A stretch of DNA of 64,000 nt from Epiperipatus broadwayi (Eukaryota; Onychophora; Udeonychophora; Euonychophora; Peripatidae), in the NCBI GenBank assembly GCA_028023455.1, contig JAQFVV010006312.1, positions 1,118,001 through 1,182,000 on the forward strand, in the 5' to 3' direction. Under the pieces are notes generated by a model. It was not told the origin of the DNA. It worked only from the letters and a program-made list of their open reading frames with translations, and did not search any database. A program made the position numbers and the translations under genes. Shown piece by piece: positions 40,265 through 53,395 of the stretch (the first letter of the stretch is position 1; the number at the start of each line of letters is the position of its first letter).

Positions 40265-43200
40265 CAAACTGATACATCAAGGCCTCTATATAGATAATGT
40301 AATTATGGGACCAAAAATCACAATAGATCATTGATGAAGTGGTCATTGGTGGCCAACTTTTAATTAATTTATTTTTTATAACCAATGTATAAATATTCAC
40401 TAATGATTTCATTTTCTCAATTATATTATTTGAAGAAATAGTTATTTTAAAATATAGCAATTAACTTAAAATGTATCTAAAATTTTTCAAATGTTAATAT
40501 GTTTGTAATGTAGAAATATAACTAGATGAGAGAGCAGATGAGATTTTTCATTCCCTAGGATCTTATTTTTTAGTGACATCTTTACAACATTTTTTAAATT
40601 GTTTAATTCCCTTGTCTGATAAAAATGGAATATTGATATTTTTTATTGATATAATTGTAAGAGTAAAATTTGACCAAAAGTCTCTGTTATAGCTAGTTCA
40701 TATATTTTTCCAAATTTTTGTTTTGTTTCTGCTTTTTATTTAAAGCAAATAAATGTAATTAAAGACAATATAAATTTATAAGACTTTGATTTTAAATATA
40801 AAATAAATATTTATAATAAACTAGGGAGCTGTCTCACCTTCAGTGCCCAACCACCCAGGACTTGCTCCATTCACCCAAACATTTTGGTAGAATGTTGTGG
40901 AAAATATCTATTTCTAATACTTCTTTCCATGCAATATGTATAGGGCATTTTTAAAATTAAAGTTGGTTAAAATTAGAGAAGAAGAATACAAATCATGTAT
41001 ATGTAGGGTTTAGAAAGCTCTGATTTAAGGCATTATATAAAATTATCACTTACAATTTTGGCAAAACATTTTAAAAAAGACATGTAGTTCTAAGTTATAT
41101 TTCTGAAAGCAGATTATTTATTAGCAATGAAAAGAAATATTGAAAGAAAACAATAACAAAAAGTTTGTTATCAGTGTTTTCAAATTATTTTTCCCCAAAC
41201 ACCCACCCACACACACACAAAATACCAAAAGATTCAATCCCAACTTTCAACTAAATCCTAACCCATTAGATAAAAATCATAACTTCCATTATCTACATAA
41301 AGACTCTAGATTAACATTTAATTAAAAAAACTTTAAAAAAGAACTATAAATTACATTTACATATTTTAACAAATACTATAAAATTACTTACAAAATTATG
41401 TCCTGTTTATTCTGCATTAAATAAATATTTGATAAAATGCAACATTTTACTTTTTTAATATATATTTAATTGGATAGTACAAATTTATTGAATAATTATT
41501 AATACTTTTCAGAATAATTATTTTTTACTCTAGATGGTCTGTTTCTGAGATTTTTAACAACAGTTGTTTTTTTCTAATGGTGGCCAAATAAAAAAAAATT
41601 ATATCTGGGATTTTTAATAAACTCCATTATTTGATTTTATTTCCATCTCACTTATTATATATATATGTTATATGATAGATTTAAAATTATTTGGTATGTT
41701 TTGGTCACATTTATGAGTTTATTCATCCTAATTTTAGAACTTGGATATACTACTTTGCCACTGAATTTCAAAAATAGCTCACTTCTTTATAAATATAATA
41801 TATATTTTTAATAAAATCACAATTAATGGATTATCAAAGGTTTGTTTTTAGATGAATTTATGGGTAAATGGTAAAACAGCCTTGAAATAATTCATATCAG
41901 AATAAAGGTTTCTCTGAGACAGTTTTCAATAAAAATAGCAGTAATAGAGAAAATATTATTTGAAAAGTTTTCAAATACTAAATAGTGAAAGTTGTGATAA
42001 TATGTTGGACTATTTCCATCATCTATCAATAAATGTTGAACCTTCAAGTAAATACTAAATAGCAAAAATACTAATTTAAAAATTGTCCAACTTATTGACA
42101 GAACTACCTTAAACTAGATTAAAGCAAGAAAAAATATCTAAGTCTTACCTGAGCTGAATAAGTTTGATAATGATAGTAGTTTTTCTCAATTTAAAACAAA
42201 ATTTAATATTAGTGTGTATTTTATCGATGGATTAAAACATGAAACACTTTTCATGTTGCATCTCATGATTTAGACTCGTTAATGTCTTAACATTTTTGTG
42301 GAAAGTAGGTAAACTATGTCATTATGTAACATGTTTTCTTATTCATAGTTGGCATTGCAGGCATCTTGAACAAAGAACCAATTGCCAGTCACCTTTTAAC
42401 TGGAATGCATTGTGCCTGTTCTACCACTATATCACATAAATAAAAATAATAATAAAGAGATAATAAATGATTGTGCATCTGGCTTTTGTGCATTCACAAA
42501 TATATTCTAAATAAATAAATTAAGCAAGGGTACAATATGCTTTTTTAATGCATTCAATGAATTTTTGGATTATTAATATGCATGTAATTCATTTCAGAAA
42601 TGTATAAAAGTTCCATACAGAAAGATTTGCAAACAAATCTAACATTTCTTCTTTTTTTTTCATAAATAAAGTTAATAAAGACAACAAAAATAAACAAATA
42701 TATATAAAAATGTGATTTTTAAAATACATGTAAATAATAGTTAAAAATATGATTTGAGCGTTAAATAAACAAATTTCATTTTATAATATACTTAAACTGT
42801 ACTTATTATTAATAAAAATAAATAAATAAATATCCAATTAAATATTATTTGATTCAAAATAAGTTTTTAAAAATATTTTTAATCCTCCAACTATTTAATT
42901 ACCAATATAAATAAATAAATTTCAGTTGAATTAATATTTATCAATTTGATTAAGTTTAATTATTCCATGTTATAGAAATGTATCTGGGCAAAAAAAATGT
43001 AAGAATTTCTATCCTAAAAATTTATTTGGGGAGAATGGTCTAATAATTATGAGGGCAGTGAGTTTGACACCTTTACAATAAACTGTATGAAATTAGATAT
43101 CAAAAATAAAAAAAAGAATGTTATTTAATAAAAAGTATTATCTGTGAGTGTATTATATTTTTAAAAGTGCGATTAAAAGTATTCAGGATTATGACAACAA

Positions 43201-44958
43201 AATAAATAGCATTTATAGAAAAACATTTTTAATGTATGCAAACTTTACAATTGTAAATTGAAATAAATAAATATTAATTTAAATTAACACAAAGACAATA
43301 CACAATGTAAATAAATTGTTTTCAGAAACATTTTTGTAATGAATATTAATAATAAAAAAATAAAGGCTAAAGTTGATATCTAATAATTGAGGCTGAGTCA
43401 TTAAGTCATTTGTCTTGAAATCTGATAAGCTACTTTCATTCAGGTTGATATTCTGCCAACTGATCAGTCATATATCTTAGCATTCATTAATAATAAGTTT
43501 ATTTTGTTTTATAAGTTTTTTCTATTAAAAATATAATAAATTAACATGCATCAAACAAATGAAAAAAAAAACCTTGACAGTAGGGACATCTATCAAAATA
43601 TAGATAGGTATACAATTTAGACCATTAATATTATTAATATTAGATATTATTTAAAATATTACATTTGTATTTTGTCCAAAATTAGATTTCACACATTTTT
43701 AAAGTTTATATCTACTCATTTCAATTTTTATTTCCTGCTTTAAAATTATTCATAGACTTTTCTAAAAGACTTTTCTTCGGTTTTCTATACTTGAACAATC
43801 CAAATTTTTTATATTAATTGTCTTCATAATATTTTTTGCCTACTTTATTTATTCCTTCTATATCTTTAACTTTATCTTTTTGGCTTACTATTTGAATTTA
43901 AATTCTAAACCATATCTTTTTAAATTCAAATTCTAAAATCTTTGTATAATTTCTGCTCATATTATTTGACATTTTTCACATAGTTAATATTTTATATATT
44001 TTTATTATTTTAATTCTTATGGCATATTGGTAAAAAAATAATGAGAAATAAACGTTGCCATCATGTTAACAATAATTCATGTACCTCTTTGGCACTACAC
44101 TAACATTATAAAATATAACCATTGTCTATATATTAATAACACTTATTAATATCCAGTGAATAGTTTTATATCGTCAAGTCTTTTATTTAAAAGAATTTCA
44201 CAATTTGATTTGAAAAAGTGTGAATTTTGTAAACACCCTTCCTCCAAGTGCTTGTTCACATATTCACTAACTTTAAAAATAAAATTTATTATTTCTTTCT
44301 GTTATTGTTAGATAATCTAACTCACTATCTGATAATCACAGCTTGTGTTTGTGAATGAATCTGATGTATGATACTATAATAACAATTATCAATGTTTACC
44401 AATAATTATCACTGACATAAAATAGCTTCTAGTTTAGACTGCAATAGCCACTTTATACAATTATATAACTATTTTACTTTTTCTGTTAATCTTTAAGCAT
44501 ATTTACTAACTAATATTATAAAATATTAGATTATAATTGCATTACACAAAATTTTAAATTTCCATATTTATTTATTTTTATTACCAACCAACTTTAAAAA
44601 AATAAATAAATATTAGTTATATTGTGCATTTTAGTTTAAAAAATATTTTTCAACATCAACGTTTTATTACTAGTATTAAATCTAAATTTTCACTTAAATT
44701 CTAAATATTTTAGATTGAAGTCTTATTATGATATAAAAAGTTCCAATTCAGTGGAAAGTTTTTTTCTATATATATAATCCAAGCATTACTAATTCAAAAA
44801 CTTCTTTTATGTAGATAAAATTATAAACTATTGTCTTGCTTTATTGGTTTAATTATTACTATGTAATAATTTTGTGCTAATGTAAATATATGTATATTTT
44901 GTACTTGGATATTATATTCTTGTTAATGGAATAAATATATACAGTTTACAAAAAACTA

Positions 44959-44960
<2 letters not shown>
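40265..44960. other. AT-rich non-coding stretch
   Basis: No gene seen. A minus-strand lysine-rich piece near 43740-44000 ('DIEGINKVGKKYYED') recalls the linker before LINE reverse transcriptases but is too short to call. A GC-richer patch at 40825-40890 and a possible terminal exon at 42361-42437 are discussed under the findings. The plus frame 41140-41325 is low-complexity. Confidence 0.45.

Positions 44961-44962
<2 letters not shown>

Positions 44963-45031
<69 letters not shown>
44963..45031. repeat. (TA)n microsatellite
   Basis: About 69 bases of uninterrupted TA. It abuts the GC-richer segment that starts 'tgtaactggattgtggcc'. Confidence 0.95.
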
Positions 45032-45034
<3 letters not shown>

Positions 45035-45700
45035 AACTGGATTGTGGCCCCACCTACTCTGGTGGTCATTTATTTCCTGATGAGCATAATGCAGGAAGGA
45101 AAGAATGGTTGGCATTATTGGAGGCTAATGTCACCCCCTTTCTACAATAATATTTCCTGCTCATCAGAGGATGTAGCATTAAAGAGGGAAAAGTTGACAA
45201 CAGCTAGAAATTTATCTGTTTGATTTCCCAAATGGAACCACTAGAGATCCAGCTAACTACAACCTTATCACCCCGATCACATTATGCTAGATATAGCTCA
45301 GGAAACTAGAGATTCCTGTGAACAAGTACACTGATTGATGAATGATGTGAAATGAAACTGACAAGCTATATTAGTTTTATCTAACAACAATTTATTTAAC
45401 TAACAGTACTTTGGATAAGAAATCCTTCAAAATGTCCATTAACAGTTCAGCTTCCATGGATCAATTAGTCTATTCCATTAGTAATTTTTCTGATGCTTAA
45501 TTCTTCACTGATACCCATACAGAGTCTCTCATTAATATAATAGGTGTGTCCATATGCCTATACAACTGTGCAAAGGCTAAGTTAATATTTTAGGCAGCAC
45601 TTGGCCAATAATCCTTTTTGACTGGCATTCATATAATAGGGACTTACATGTCCATGTCTACATAATGGATACTTCCCTTAACAGTTCATAGGTTTAAATT
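45032..45700. other. GC-richer block, possible LTR relic
   Basis: The block starts abruptly after the TA run with 'tgtaactgg', an end type common in LTRs of gypsy-type elements (TGTAAC...TTACA in one or the other orientation). Composition stays above local average to about 45700. No matching second LTR was found in the window, so the reading as an LTR is a guess. Confidence 0.2.
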
Positions 45701-46739
45701 ATCCTTCTATTAGTTTACATTCTACTCATATGCACATATGTATGGATCATAAATGTGGATTAATTCCCTATAGCAGTATACTCCTATGCCAGCTCAATTT
45801 ATATTTAAATCAAATCCTTTTCATTAAACCATTTAGTATTCAATAATTATATTTGAATATATTCATGTGTATGATTCATGTATATGGATGTACATTCTTT
45901 TTTGTATGTGAAATCACATGTATAAAATATTAATCCTTTCTCAGTTAAATATTAAACATTTACAATGTATACATATATTGGGTATGTCTATTTTAAATTA
46001 ATCCTCACATATATAAAATATTTCTTTAGCAATTGCAATTTAACAATTTTATGTGTATTATTTTATCTTCTTCATTTTAATAACACTTGTAGCAATTACA
46101 TTATTCTCTCAGTAAGAGATCAACTTGGTTTATAATTGTTCTCATATAAACACTGGATTTTATCCATTATGACATCTGTTTTTTAATTTTGATTTGAATA
46201 TTTCATCATTTCATCTAATTAATTATTTTAAATAACTTTATAACTGCGTTTCACTTTACCCTTTACAAAACGTACTTTTCTTACTGCATTTGCATAAATT
46301 TTATTAAATACTTCAAATGTCAAAATAACTTTCACATAATAATGGATATGCATTATTATTAAGTAAATTAATATTGGTAATATCCTTACATCACAGCACA
46401 CTTACATCAATCTTAGTAAAACATGTTTTAATTACTATCTAGAGATTTATTATCTTTTTAAATCTCTGTGATGTCTTCAAGTTGACTTTAGAGCTGAATG
46501 GTACAATCTTCACATTAAAAGGGGGATTGGTCTTTAGAGCTGAATGGTTTACATATGGTCACTTAGGCATATTTCTTCATCTTCACATCCTCTTCCATGG
46601 AATGGGAAGGAGAGTGAGCTATTCCTTACTAGCTAGACATTTTAGATTTACTATATAAATAAGCTGTTTCTTCATATTACAGTTTTATGGTAACCTCAAG
46701 TTTCTCTTTAACTGCAACACTTCTTTAATTACTGGCTAC

Positions 46740-46995
46740 ATTGGCTCCAAACTTAGTTGGTCTGATTATTTAAACTCTTCACTGTAGAATGACTAAATAC
46801 TGAATGGCTATTTACTGCAAAGCAACTGTTACAATCAATCAACTGCAACTCCTGGAATTGATTGATTGCTTTCTTTATAGATTCCAACTTCCCATGGTAT
46901 TTTTCAATATCCTCTTTGGTCTCACCCATGCTGACCAACATGTTTACACAAATGTGTTTACTTCCTTTGCCTAAGGCAAAAAAGTAACATTATTA
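46740..46995 (-). pseudogene. Open fragment, unknown, possibly retroelement gag
   Basis: A minus-strand frame open from about 46972 (ATG 46939) to the TAG/TAA near 46753. The peptide has more balanced composition than chance frames here and a likely helical stretch with Glu/Lys heptads ('EDIEKYHGKLESIKKAINQF'). Just upstream on the minus strand lies 'ttttttgccttag', which would also serve as a splice acceptor. It may be a gag-like piece related to the block at 45.0-46.6 kb or an exon; I do not recognise it. Confidence 0.25.
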
Positions 46996-48870
46996 TTTTT
47001 GATGAATTAATTACTATATATGTGTGCTTTACTTTAGAAAACATTCAGCTCTATCAAATACACATATTATGTTGGTCACACTTTAATTTGAAACTGCAAT
47101 TTTTTCAATGTTTAAAGATTCATTAAATAAATGTGTAGTTCAATTTTTAACTGTAGATTTTAAATATTGATTTTTTCTTTTTTTTGTTAAAGAATTTGAC
47201 TTCACACATCTTGTTTTATATTATGAATGGAAAAAAATGATTCTAAATCACCATCAATTATTTATCATTTCTACTTTCACTGAAATGGTTTCAGCTTTTA
47301 TTTTAATTTAAACCATTTTAAAATGGGAGGGGGGCACTTTAGTATATATATGAAACAATGTGTCTGTTTCAATATATATATATATATATAAATTTTAAAA
47401 GCAATATTAATAGTTATTAAATATTATATCAGAATTTAGATTCATAATGAGAAAGGAAAATGTGTACTGTTGAATCTAAAAAAGTTGCAATCCAAAAAAG
47501 CCCTGAGACCAAGAATATCAAACTAATGAAAGTCTGCTTTTATAATCAATCAGATCTCAGTTACCATTATGGATTATTTATATTTAAAATCTATCATATT
47601 ATACCAATCTAATAGAGTAAAAGTATCAAATCATTCTTTTTTACATCGTGCATATTTATTTCAAGAATGTAATCAGGCTTTCTGGAGATTTAAAATGTCT
47701 TAATCTTACATCATAATTGATAGTTTAATATATACATACAAATAAAATGTCCATTAATTAAAAACTATTGTAATAACAATAATAAATATAATGGTAATTA
47801 ACTATTATATACAGTCTTTCAATCTGCAGAAATACTTTTAGTTAATTCCTTAACCCTCTTCAATTGCCTTTAAGTTCAAAAAACAAAATGGAAACAAATA
47901 TCATCAACTCTTATGCCATGAATTCTGAATTTTTAACTATTCATTTTATTTCTATTTATTAAAATTGCCTTCTTAATTTTGTCTTTAATATGGTTTTTCT
48001 CTTCATGAAGAAACTTAACACTTTCAATATTACACTTAAATTTATATTTATATGTCCTTTCATGATCCGAGAAAACTTAAGTAGTCATTAAATCATTACT
48101 ATTTTTACTTTTCACATGCTTATATAACAATTGCCACAACTTTGATTCATTTAATTTTACTCACAATGGTGTTTAACTTACTAATATGGCAACATATAAA
48201 TAACAACATACAAGATGAGGACAACTTTTGAAATCTGATTATATAATTTTTCCAGAAGCAATTATATATATATATTGTAACAAAATATATCCATGTCAAT
48301 GTTGTAATGTTTAGATTTTTTTTAAAAAAGGAAAAAAAAACATCCAAAAAGAGATGAGTTATGAACACATATATTAAATTCTTGATCATGATAATATTTT
48401 ATTACAACTAACTAATAGTCATTTGACAAAAAATTAATATTACCATTTTTTTATTTTTAACTAATAATCCAGATATAACTTTTAGTTAACACTTCTGATG
48501 AGCTTTGTGTGTGTGTGTGTGTTTGTGGCTGCATAGGAGATAGCATTGTATGTGTATGCACATATAATATTGTGCACATTATTTTATACTTCCCAAACAT
48601 TTCAGACTGAAGTGCAAAATGTAACAATAATATTTATTTGCCATTCATGATTCAATAGTTTTTCCCCTTTAAACATATCCTACAAGTAAAATGTCCAATC
48701 TTTGCATATTTAATTAGATGAAAAAATAAAGAATTGTGATTAGTCAATATACCAGTATGTTGTCTTCAAAGTACCAGAAAAAAAATAATTCTTTTAAAAG
48801 AGAAAAATATTATTACTAACATTTTGAAAAGAAATGCATAAAAACAATTATTATATGTGCTAAAATAAGT
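46995..48870. other. AT-rich non-coding stretch
   Basis: No gene seen. The minus frame 48147-48389 is Phe/Ile/Tyr rich and looks like chance. Confidence 0.5.
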
Positions 48871-48871
48871 A

Positions 48872-49041
48872 TTGCTGGCCTGATCAGTGATTGCATTAGC
48901 ATGGGATTCGAACCTGGGTCCTTAGATTCTTGAGTTTTGAATTTTAAGGTAACACTCTAACTAATTGCCAATTCAAAACTCAAGAATCTAAGGACCCAGG
49001 TTCGAATCCCATGCTAGTACTGTCACTGGTCAGGCCAGCAA
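48872..49041. repeat. Inverted pair of tRNA-like SINE heads
   Basis: Arms 48872-48942 and 48971-49041 (71 bases each, about four mismatches) flank a 28-base spacer. Each arm carries the RNA polymerase III B-box 'ggttcgaatcc', on the plus strand in the right arm and on the minus strand in the left. The spacer holds an A-box-like sequence readable on the minus strand ('tggcaattagttagagtg'). The structure is a fold-back of a tRNA-derived SINE head. Confidence 0.8.
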
Positions 49042-49180
49042 CACCTGAAGAACAGGGGAGACTAATGCCTCTCGAAACATTGTGCATATACTAACCTGTT
49101 TGATGTGCTATTACTAACAGTTGAATGTATTTGGAATTAAAGTTAATTTTTCTAAAGACATTCAATAAATATATTAGATG
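48971..49180 (+). mobile_element. tRNA-derived SINE, plus copy
   Basis: It follows the B-box arm with a body ('ggagactaatgcctctcgaa') and a 3' tail 'agttgaatgtatttgg...ttctaaagacattcaataaa'. The tail matches the fragment at 2036-2185, showing that the sequence is a repeated family with conserved 3' end. SINEs are copied by a partner LINE that recognises such tails; the partner is not identified. Confidence 0.7.
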
Positions 49181-49600
49181 ATGGAAATAGTCCAATATAA
49201 AAATACAACTAGAACATCATCCTCACAAACCTTTTTCCAATCATACCTAAAAACACAAATCTTTTTCTTCTTTTATTTAATAAATTAATACCCAATAATT
49301 AATGATTTTGTAGATTTATTCTCTGGATAATCAATTTATTCAATTTCTGCATTCTCCATTTTGAGATTTGAATATTGCTTGAATACAATGAATAAGCAAA
49401 TGTTAAAACATTTAACAACTAAACAGGTTTAGGTTTTGAATATGAAATAATTTATTTAAAGCTAAGTACTTTTGATACCATATATTATCATAATCATAGC
49501 ATAACAAAAAAGGAAAAAGTTGCCATTACTTGAATACAACAACAATTGTTCTCATAAATTTTTTAAGAGGCAGAAAAAAACTCAATATTAAAATAAGGTA

Positions 49601-50015
49601 CCTTGGGATTAGCACTGCCATGATATAATCGTTCAGTTATAATTGTTCTAACTTTACAAATTATTCTAGCACTTTAGGTTTGTTATTTTTTTAAAGATGA
49701 GCAAACTTTATATTTAAAAAATTAAGATATTTACATATTAGACCTACTGCCCATGTTTGTGATGCCAGAATGCCTTACCTTTTTCCAATGAGGTGGAAGA
49801 GTGTTTGCGATGGTCAGAATGTTGTATTAAAAAGTCACAACTATTGCATTTTGCCATTGCAAACATCCTCCCCCCCCCACACACACACACACTGGAAAAA
49901 AAATATGGCATTCTGTCATTGCAAACCTGGGCAGCATGAAAACTTAAAAGTGCTAGAATAATTCTCAGAATAATTATAGCCTAATGATTACATTATGGCA
50001 GTGCTAATCCCAAAG
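49601..50015. mobile_element. 415-bp fold-back element with nested inverted repeats
   Basis: The outer arms (49601-49677 and about 49944-50015) are reverse complements, with 'ttgggattagcactgcca' on the left and its complement at the right end. Inside, a second inverted pair is present: 'gcccatgtttgtgatgccag' from 49750 against the complement of the 'ggcattctgtcattgcaaac' to 'gggcag' segment at about 49906-49933. The core has a C-run plus CA repeat (49867-49892). This nested design fits a non-autonomous DNA transposon (MITE). The frame 49770-49961 is part of it. Confidence 0.8.
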
Positions 50016-50019
50016 CACT

Positions 50020-50749
50020 AAAATAAATATAGGATTTGTATTATTCTAGAAATTTGAAATGATTTAAAATTGTAATTTAGTATTATTTGTAGTGTTAAAA
50101 AATAGATTTATTTAATGGATAAATTTCATTTTAGGACAAATAATATTTATTTTCATATATATTTTATATTACACACATCCACATTATATGAATTCATTTA
50201 TCTATTTTTCTACATATATCCACCATCCATCTATCTAGCTATATATCAGCTATTGATAAGATTCTAGTTGGATTTTAGAAAAAAATATTGATGTTTAAAT
50301 TTTTTAAATCGTTTTTTTTTTTTTTATATAGGCTGAAGTTTTATTAATTGTTGATTATATGACTAAATAAAATAAATAATTGAATGTTTAGTGCTTGGAA
50401 GTTCACAAGAAGTTCTAGCATTAAATGTAACAGAACTGGCTTCCATCCATAGTGTCAAATTATATAGAACACAGAATATACATTTTTTTTTTTTTAAAGA
50501 AAAGATAAAGAAATAAAAAATTGTTGACCACTGATATCTGTGTGAATAAAAATCAGTTATGTAAATATAAAAAATTTCTTTTGCAAATGTATTAAATTTT
50601 CAGATTTGTTTATATGCAATACAGTATTGATAAAACGATGGATAGAGAGATAAATAATAGAAAGATATATGGATAAATGAATGCATTAAATTTTTAAATC
50701 TGTATATGCAATAGTATTCATAAAAAGATGGGTAAATTGATAAATAAAT

Positions 50750-50750
<1 letters not shown>
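50020..50750. other. AT-rich non-coding stretch
   Basis: No gene seen. From about 50630 isolated GATA/GATG motifs appear in increasing density, leading into the array. Confidence 0.55.
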
Positions 50751-51350
<600 letters not shown>

Positions 51351-51426
51351 CTTAATTACAACTTCTTTGTTTTCAACTTTTCACTTTGTGTATTTCCATA
51401 TTTATGTTTTGTTTTTTCAATAACAG

Positions 51427-51501
51427 GTGATGCAAGTGGAGTTTTTAGCAAAAATTTACAAGAACTAAAAGAAATTTCCAGCAACACTGGTTTAAAAAAA
51501 G
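51427..51501 (+). CDS. Candidate exon, unknown gene
   Basis: A 75-base segment preceded by a T-rich tract and 'caataacag' (good acceptor) and followed by 'aag|gtagga' (acceptable donor). Only one frame is open, starting with two bases of a split codon; it reads 'DASGVFSKNLQELKEISSNT' and ends in 'GLKK' plus one base. Residue balance is unlike the chance frames nearby. Length divisible by three with the same split-codon phase on both sides would make it a cassette-type exon. I do not recognise the peptide. Confidence 0.3.
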
Positions 51502-51915
51502 GTAGGATAAAAAGGTTCTTATTAGTATGTAATAAACATATAAGAAAAAGGAAGTTAAATTAAAACCATTTGCGATTTTAATTTAAAATGTAAAACAGAT
51601 TTAAGAACATTTATTACAAATTTAAACAAAAAGTAAATTTAAATAACAAAATGTAATAAAAAGCATCTGGAAAAAATGTTTGATTTATTATACAGAATTA
51701 TCAACGGCAAATTAACGAATAAGTTATCTATAAAGATTTTAAATAGTGATGGATCTTAAGTTAACATTAATAAATATATAGTGTAACAAATTAAACATTT
51801 GTTGCAATATTTGATGTGGTTTCATATTTATTTTACTGATTTAATACTAATCTAAAAAGATATAAATAACTTAAACTTTGATGACATTTAGAAATTAAAT
51901 ATGTTGACATTGCAG

Positions 51916-51966
51916 CTGTTATTATTATATGGATGGGCTGCTCACGGGTACACATCAACCAGTTTG
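51916..51966 (+). CDS. Candidate exon, phase-compatible with 51427-51501
   Basis: A 51-base segment between 'gacattgcag' (acceptor) and 'ttg|gtgagt' (consensus donor). Joined to the exon at 51427-51501 the reading frame is kept across the junction (split codon G + CT) and gives 'AVIIIWMGCSRVHINQF', leaving one base at the donor, the same phase. The intron between would be 414 bases. Function unknown; it could also be chance, and a LINE begins about 200 bases downstream. Confidence 0.27.
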
Positions 51967-52429
51967 GTGAGTTTCTTGGCTTTGCTTATCTCTTGAGTTT
52001 AAAATAAGAAAATCCATGATCTTTTTTCTCATTTGTCTGATAGTTCTTAATTGAAATAAATATCAATTGAGTTTCTTAAAGATAAGATAATGTGTGTGTG
52101 AATGAACTTTTTATATATATAAATTTAACAACTATTATAGATGAAGATTGAATTATGGTCCTTAATACCAGAAGGTAGTAAAATTGTCACCCAAGACAGC
52201 AGTTGGTGATTGAGCAATAAAAATGTTAAGAATCTTCTGATTGTGGGCTCAGACTGCCATTTGATAATGGCCTTTTATTTAGGTGCTTACAATCACAGAT
52301 CATTTACAAGTGAAGGAAGATTGCATGAATTGAAAGAATTGTTTAATTTAAAAGAATAAAGAGACAATATATTTCAAAAGTGGACATATATTTTATTGCA
52401 AAAGCATAACATATTAGAAGCACAAACAG

Positions 52430-52990
52430 AATGGGATTCATTATAAACAAAAACTGGAAGAATAACATTATGGAGATTGATGGTATATCAGACAGAATAA
52501 AGGAAGATACCAAAATGCAATTAATGTAGATTTATGTCCCATCAAATTCCTATTGTGAAGCAAAAATAAAAAGTTCTTTGTATGGCTGACAAAATGCTTT
52601 TGAATCAGACCAAACATTTTAAAATTGTCATGGGAGGGAGATTTTAATGCTAAAATTAGTAAATAATCAATAAATGAAGCTGCTCTGGGTAAGTTTGGTT
52701 ATGGTGATAAAAATGAAAGAGGACACAGAATTATGGAATTTGAAAAAAAAAAAAGCAAAATTATATATTATAAATTATTTCTTTGAGAAAAATGCTAAAT
52801 GGAAATTGATGTGGAAGTATCCTAATAATGGTATAGCAGAATTGGGTAATATTTCGACTAGCAGAAAATACACTTCCAAAACAAATGTTTTTAATGGATT
52901 CAGTACAAAAAATGATCATCAGTTAACAGAATATAAAGTAATGAGAACTTACTTGCAAACCGGGTTTTTTGCTTTAAATGGTTCTTGAAT
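52430..52990 (+). pseudogene. LINE apurinic-type endonuclease domain, decayed
   Basis: Readable pieces are 'GFIINKNWKNNIMEIDGISD' (52433-52492), 'YVPSNSYCEAKI' near 52533 (normally Y-A-P-T), the catalytic 'GDFNAKI' intact at 52637-52657, and 'GKFGYGDKNERGHRIMEF' after a frame change near 52690. These match in order the endonuclease that nicks DNA at the target. The 104-codon plus frame starting at 52674 overlaps the last part but is mostly in another frame. Confidence 0.75.
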
Positions 52991-53039
52991 TGCTTACTCA
53001 TCTAAATGCAATTTTTATTTTATCCATTAGGAAATAAGA

Positions 53040-53395
53040 TATAATTATATAATAATATACGTCATTCATGAATATGGATATCATTTTCCTTATCCACTTT
53101 CCGAAGGAAAGACTGTGATAAATGAGTAGCAATTCGTTTGACTATGTTTATATCCTGATTACTTATCCACTAAAGTCTCAACTGGAGAACTTATTTCTCT
53201 CGAGATAATACGAACTGTCCAACGAGATCAAAACAGCAAGGAAGAGTTAAATTATACATTATTTGTTAATCAAAAAGTAATATTTTAAATACAACTATAT
53301 TCTATATACAACTGGAGTCTAGATGTATGAGATAGGGTAGCTGGCTAAATCGAACTTGAAAGTCTGTGTTCGAATTCCCTATATTAATCAAAATC
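53040..53395 (+). mobile_element. Probable SINE-like insertion inside the LINE
   Basis: This piece interrupts the LINE between endonuclease and linker. It keeps more CpG dinucleotides than the flanks and ends with a pol III B-box-like 'tgttcgaattccc' at about 53370-53382. No A-box was certain. It is therefore a tentative tRNA-related insertion; the family differs from the SINE at 48.97 kb. Confidence 0.35.

Noticed and set aside
39761-40460. Three minus-strand frames of 62-93 codons
   Set aside because: Shadows of the plus-strand LINE C-terminal region and AT-rich flank; Phe/Ile/Leu-rich without motifs.
40844-40886. Possible 43-base exon between 'ccttcag' and 'gtagaa'
   Set aside because: Too short, length not a multiple of three, no partner exon in phase nearby.
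48897-49015. Working tRNA gene at the B-box sequences
   Set aside because: The heads lack a proper acceptor and anticodon arm and are linked to a SINE body and tail.
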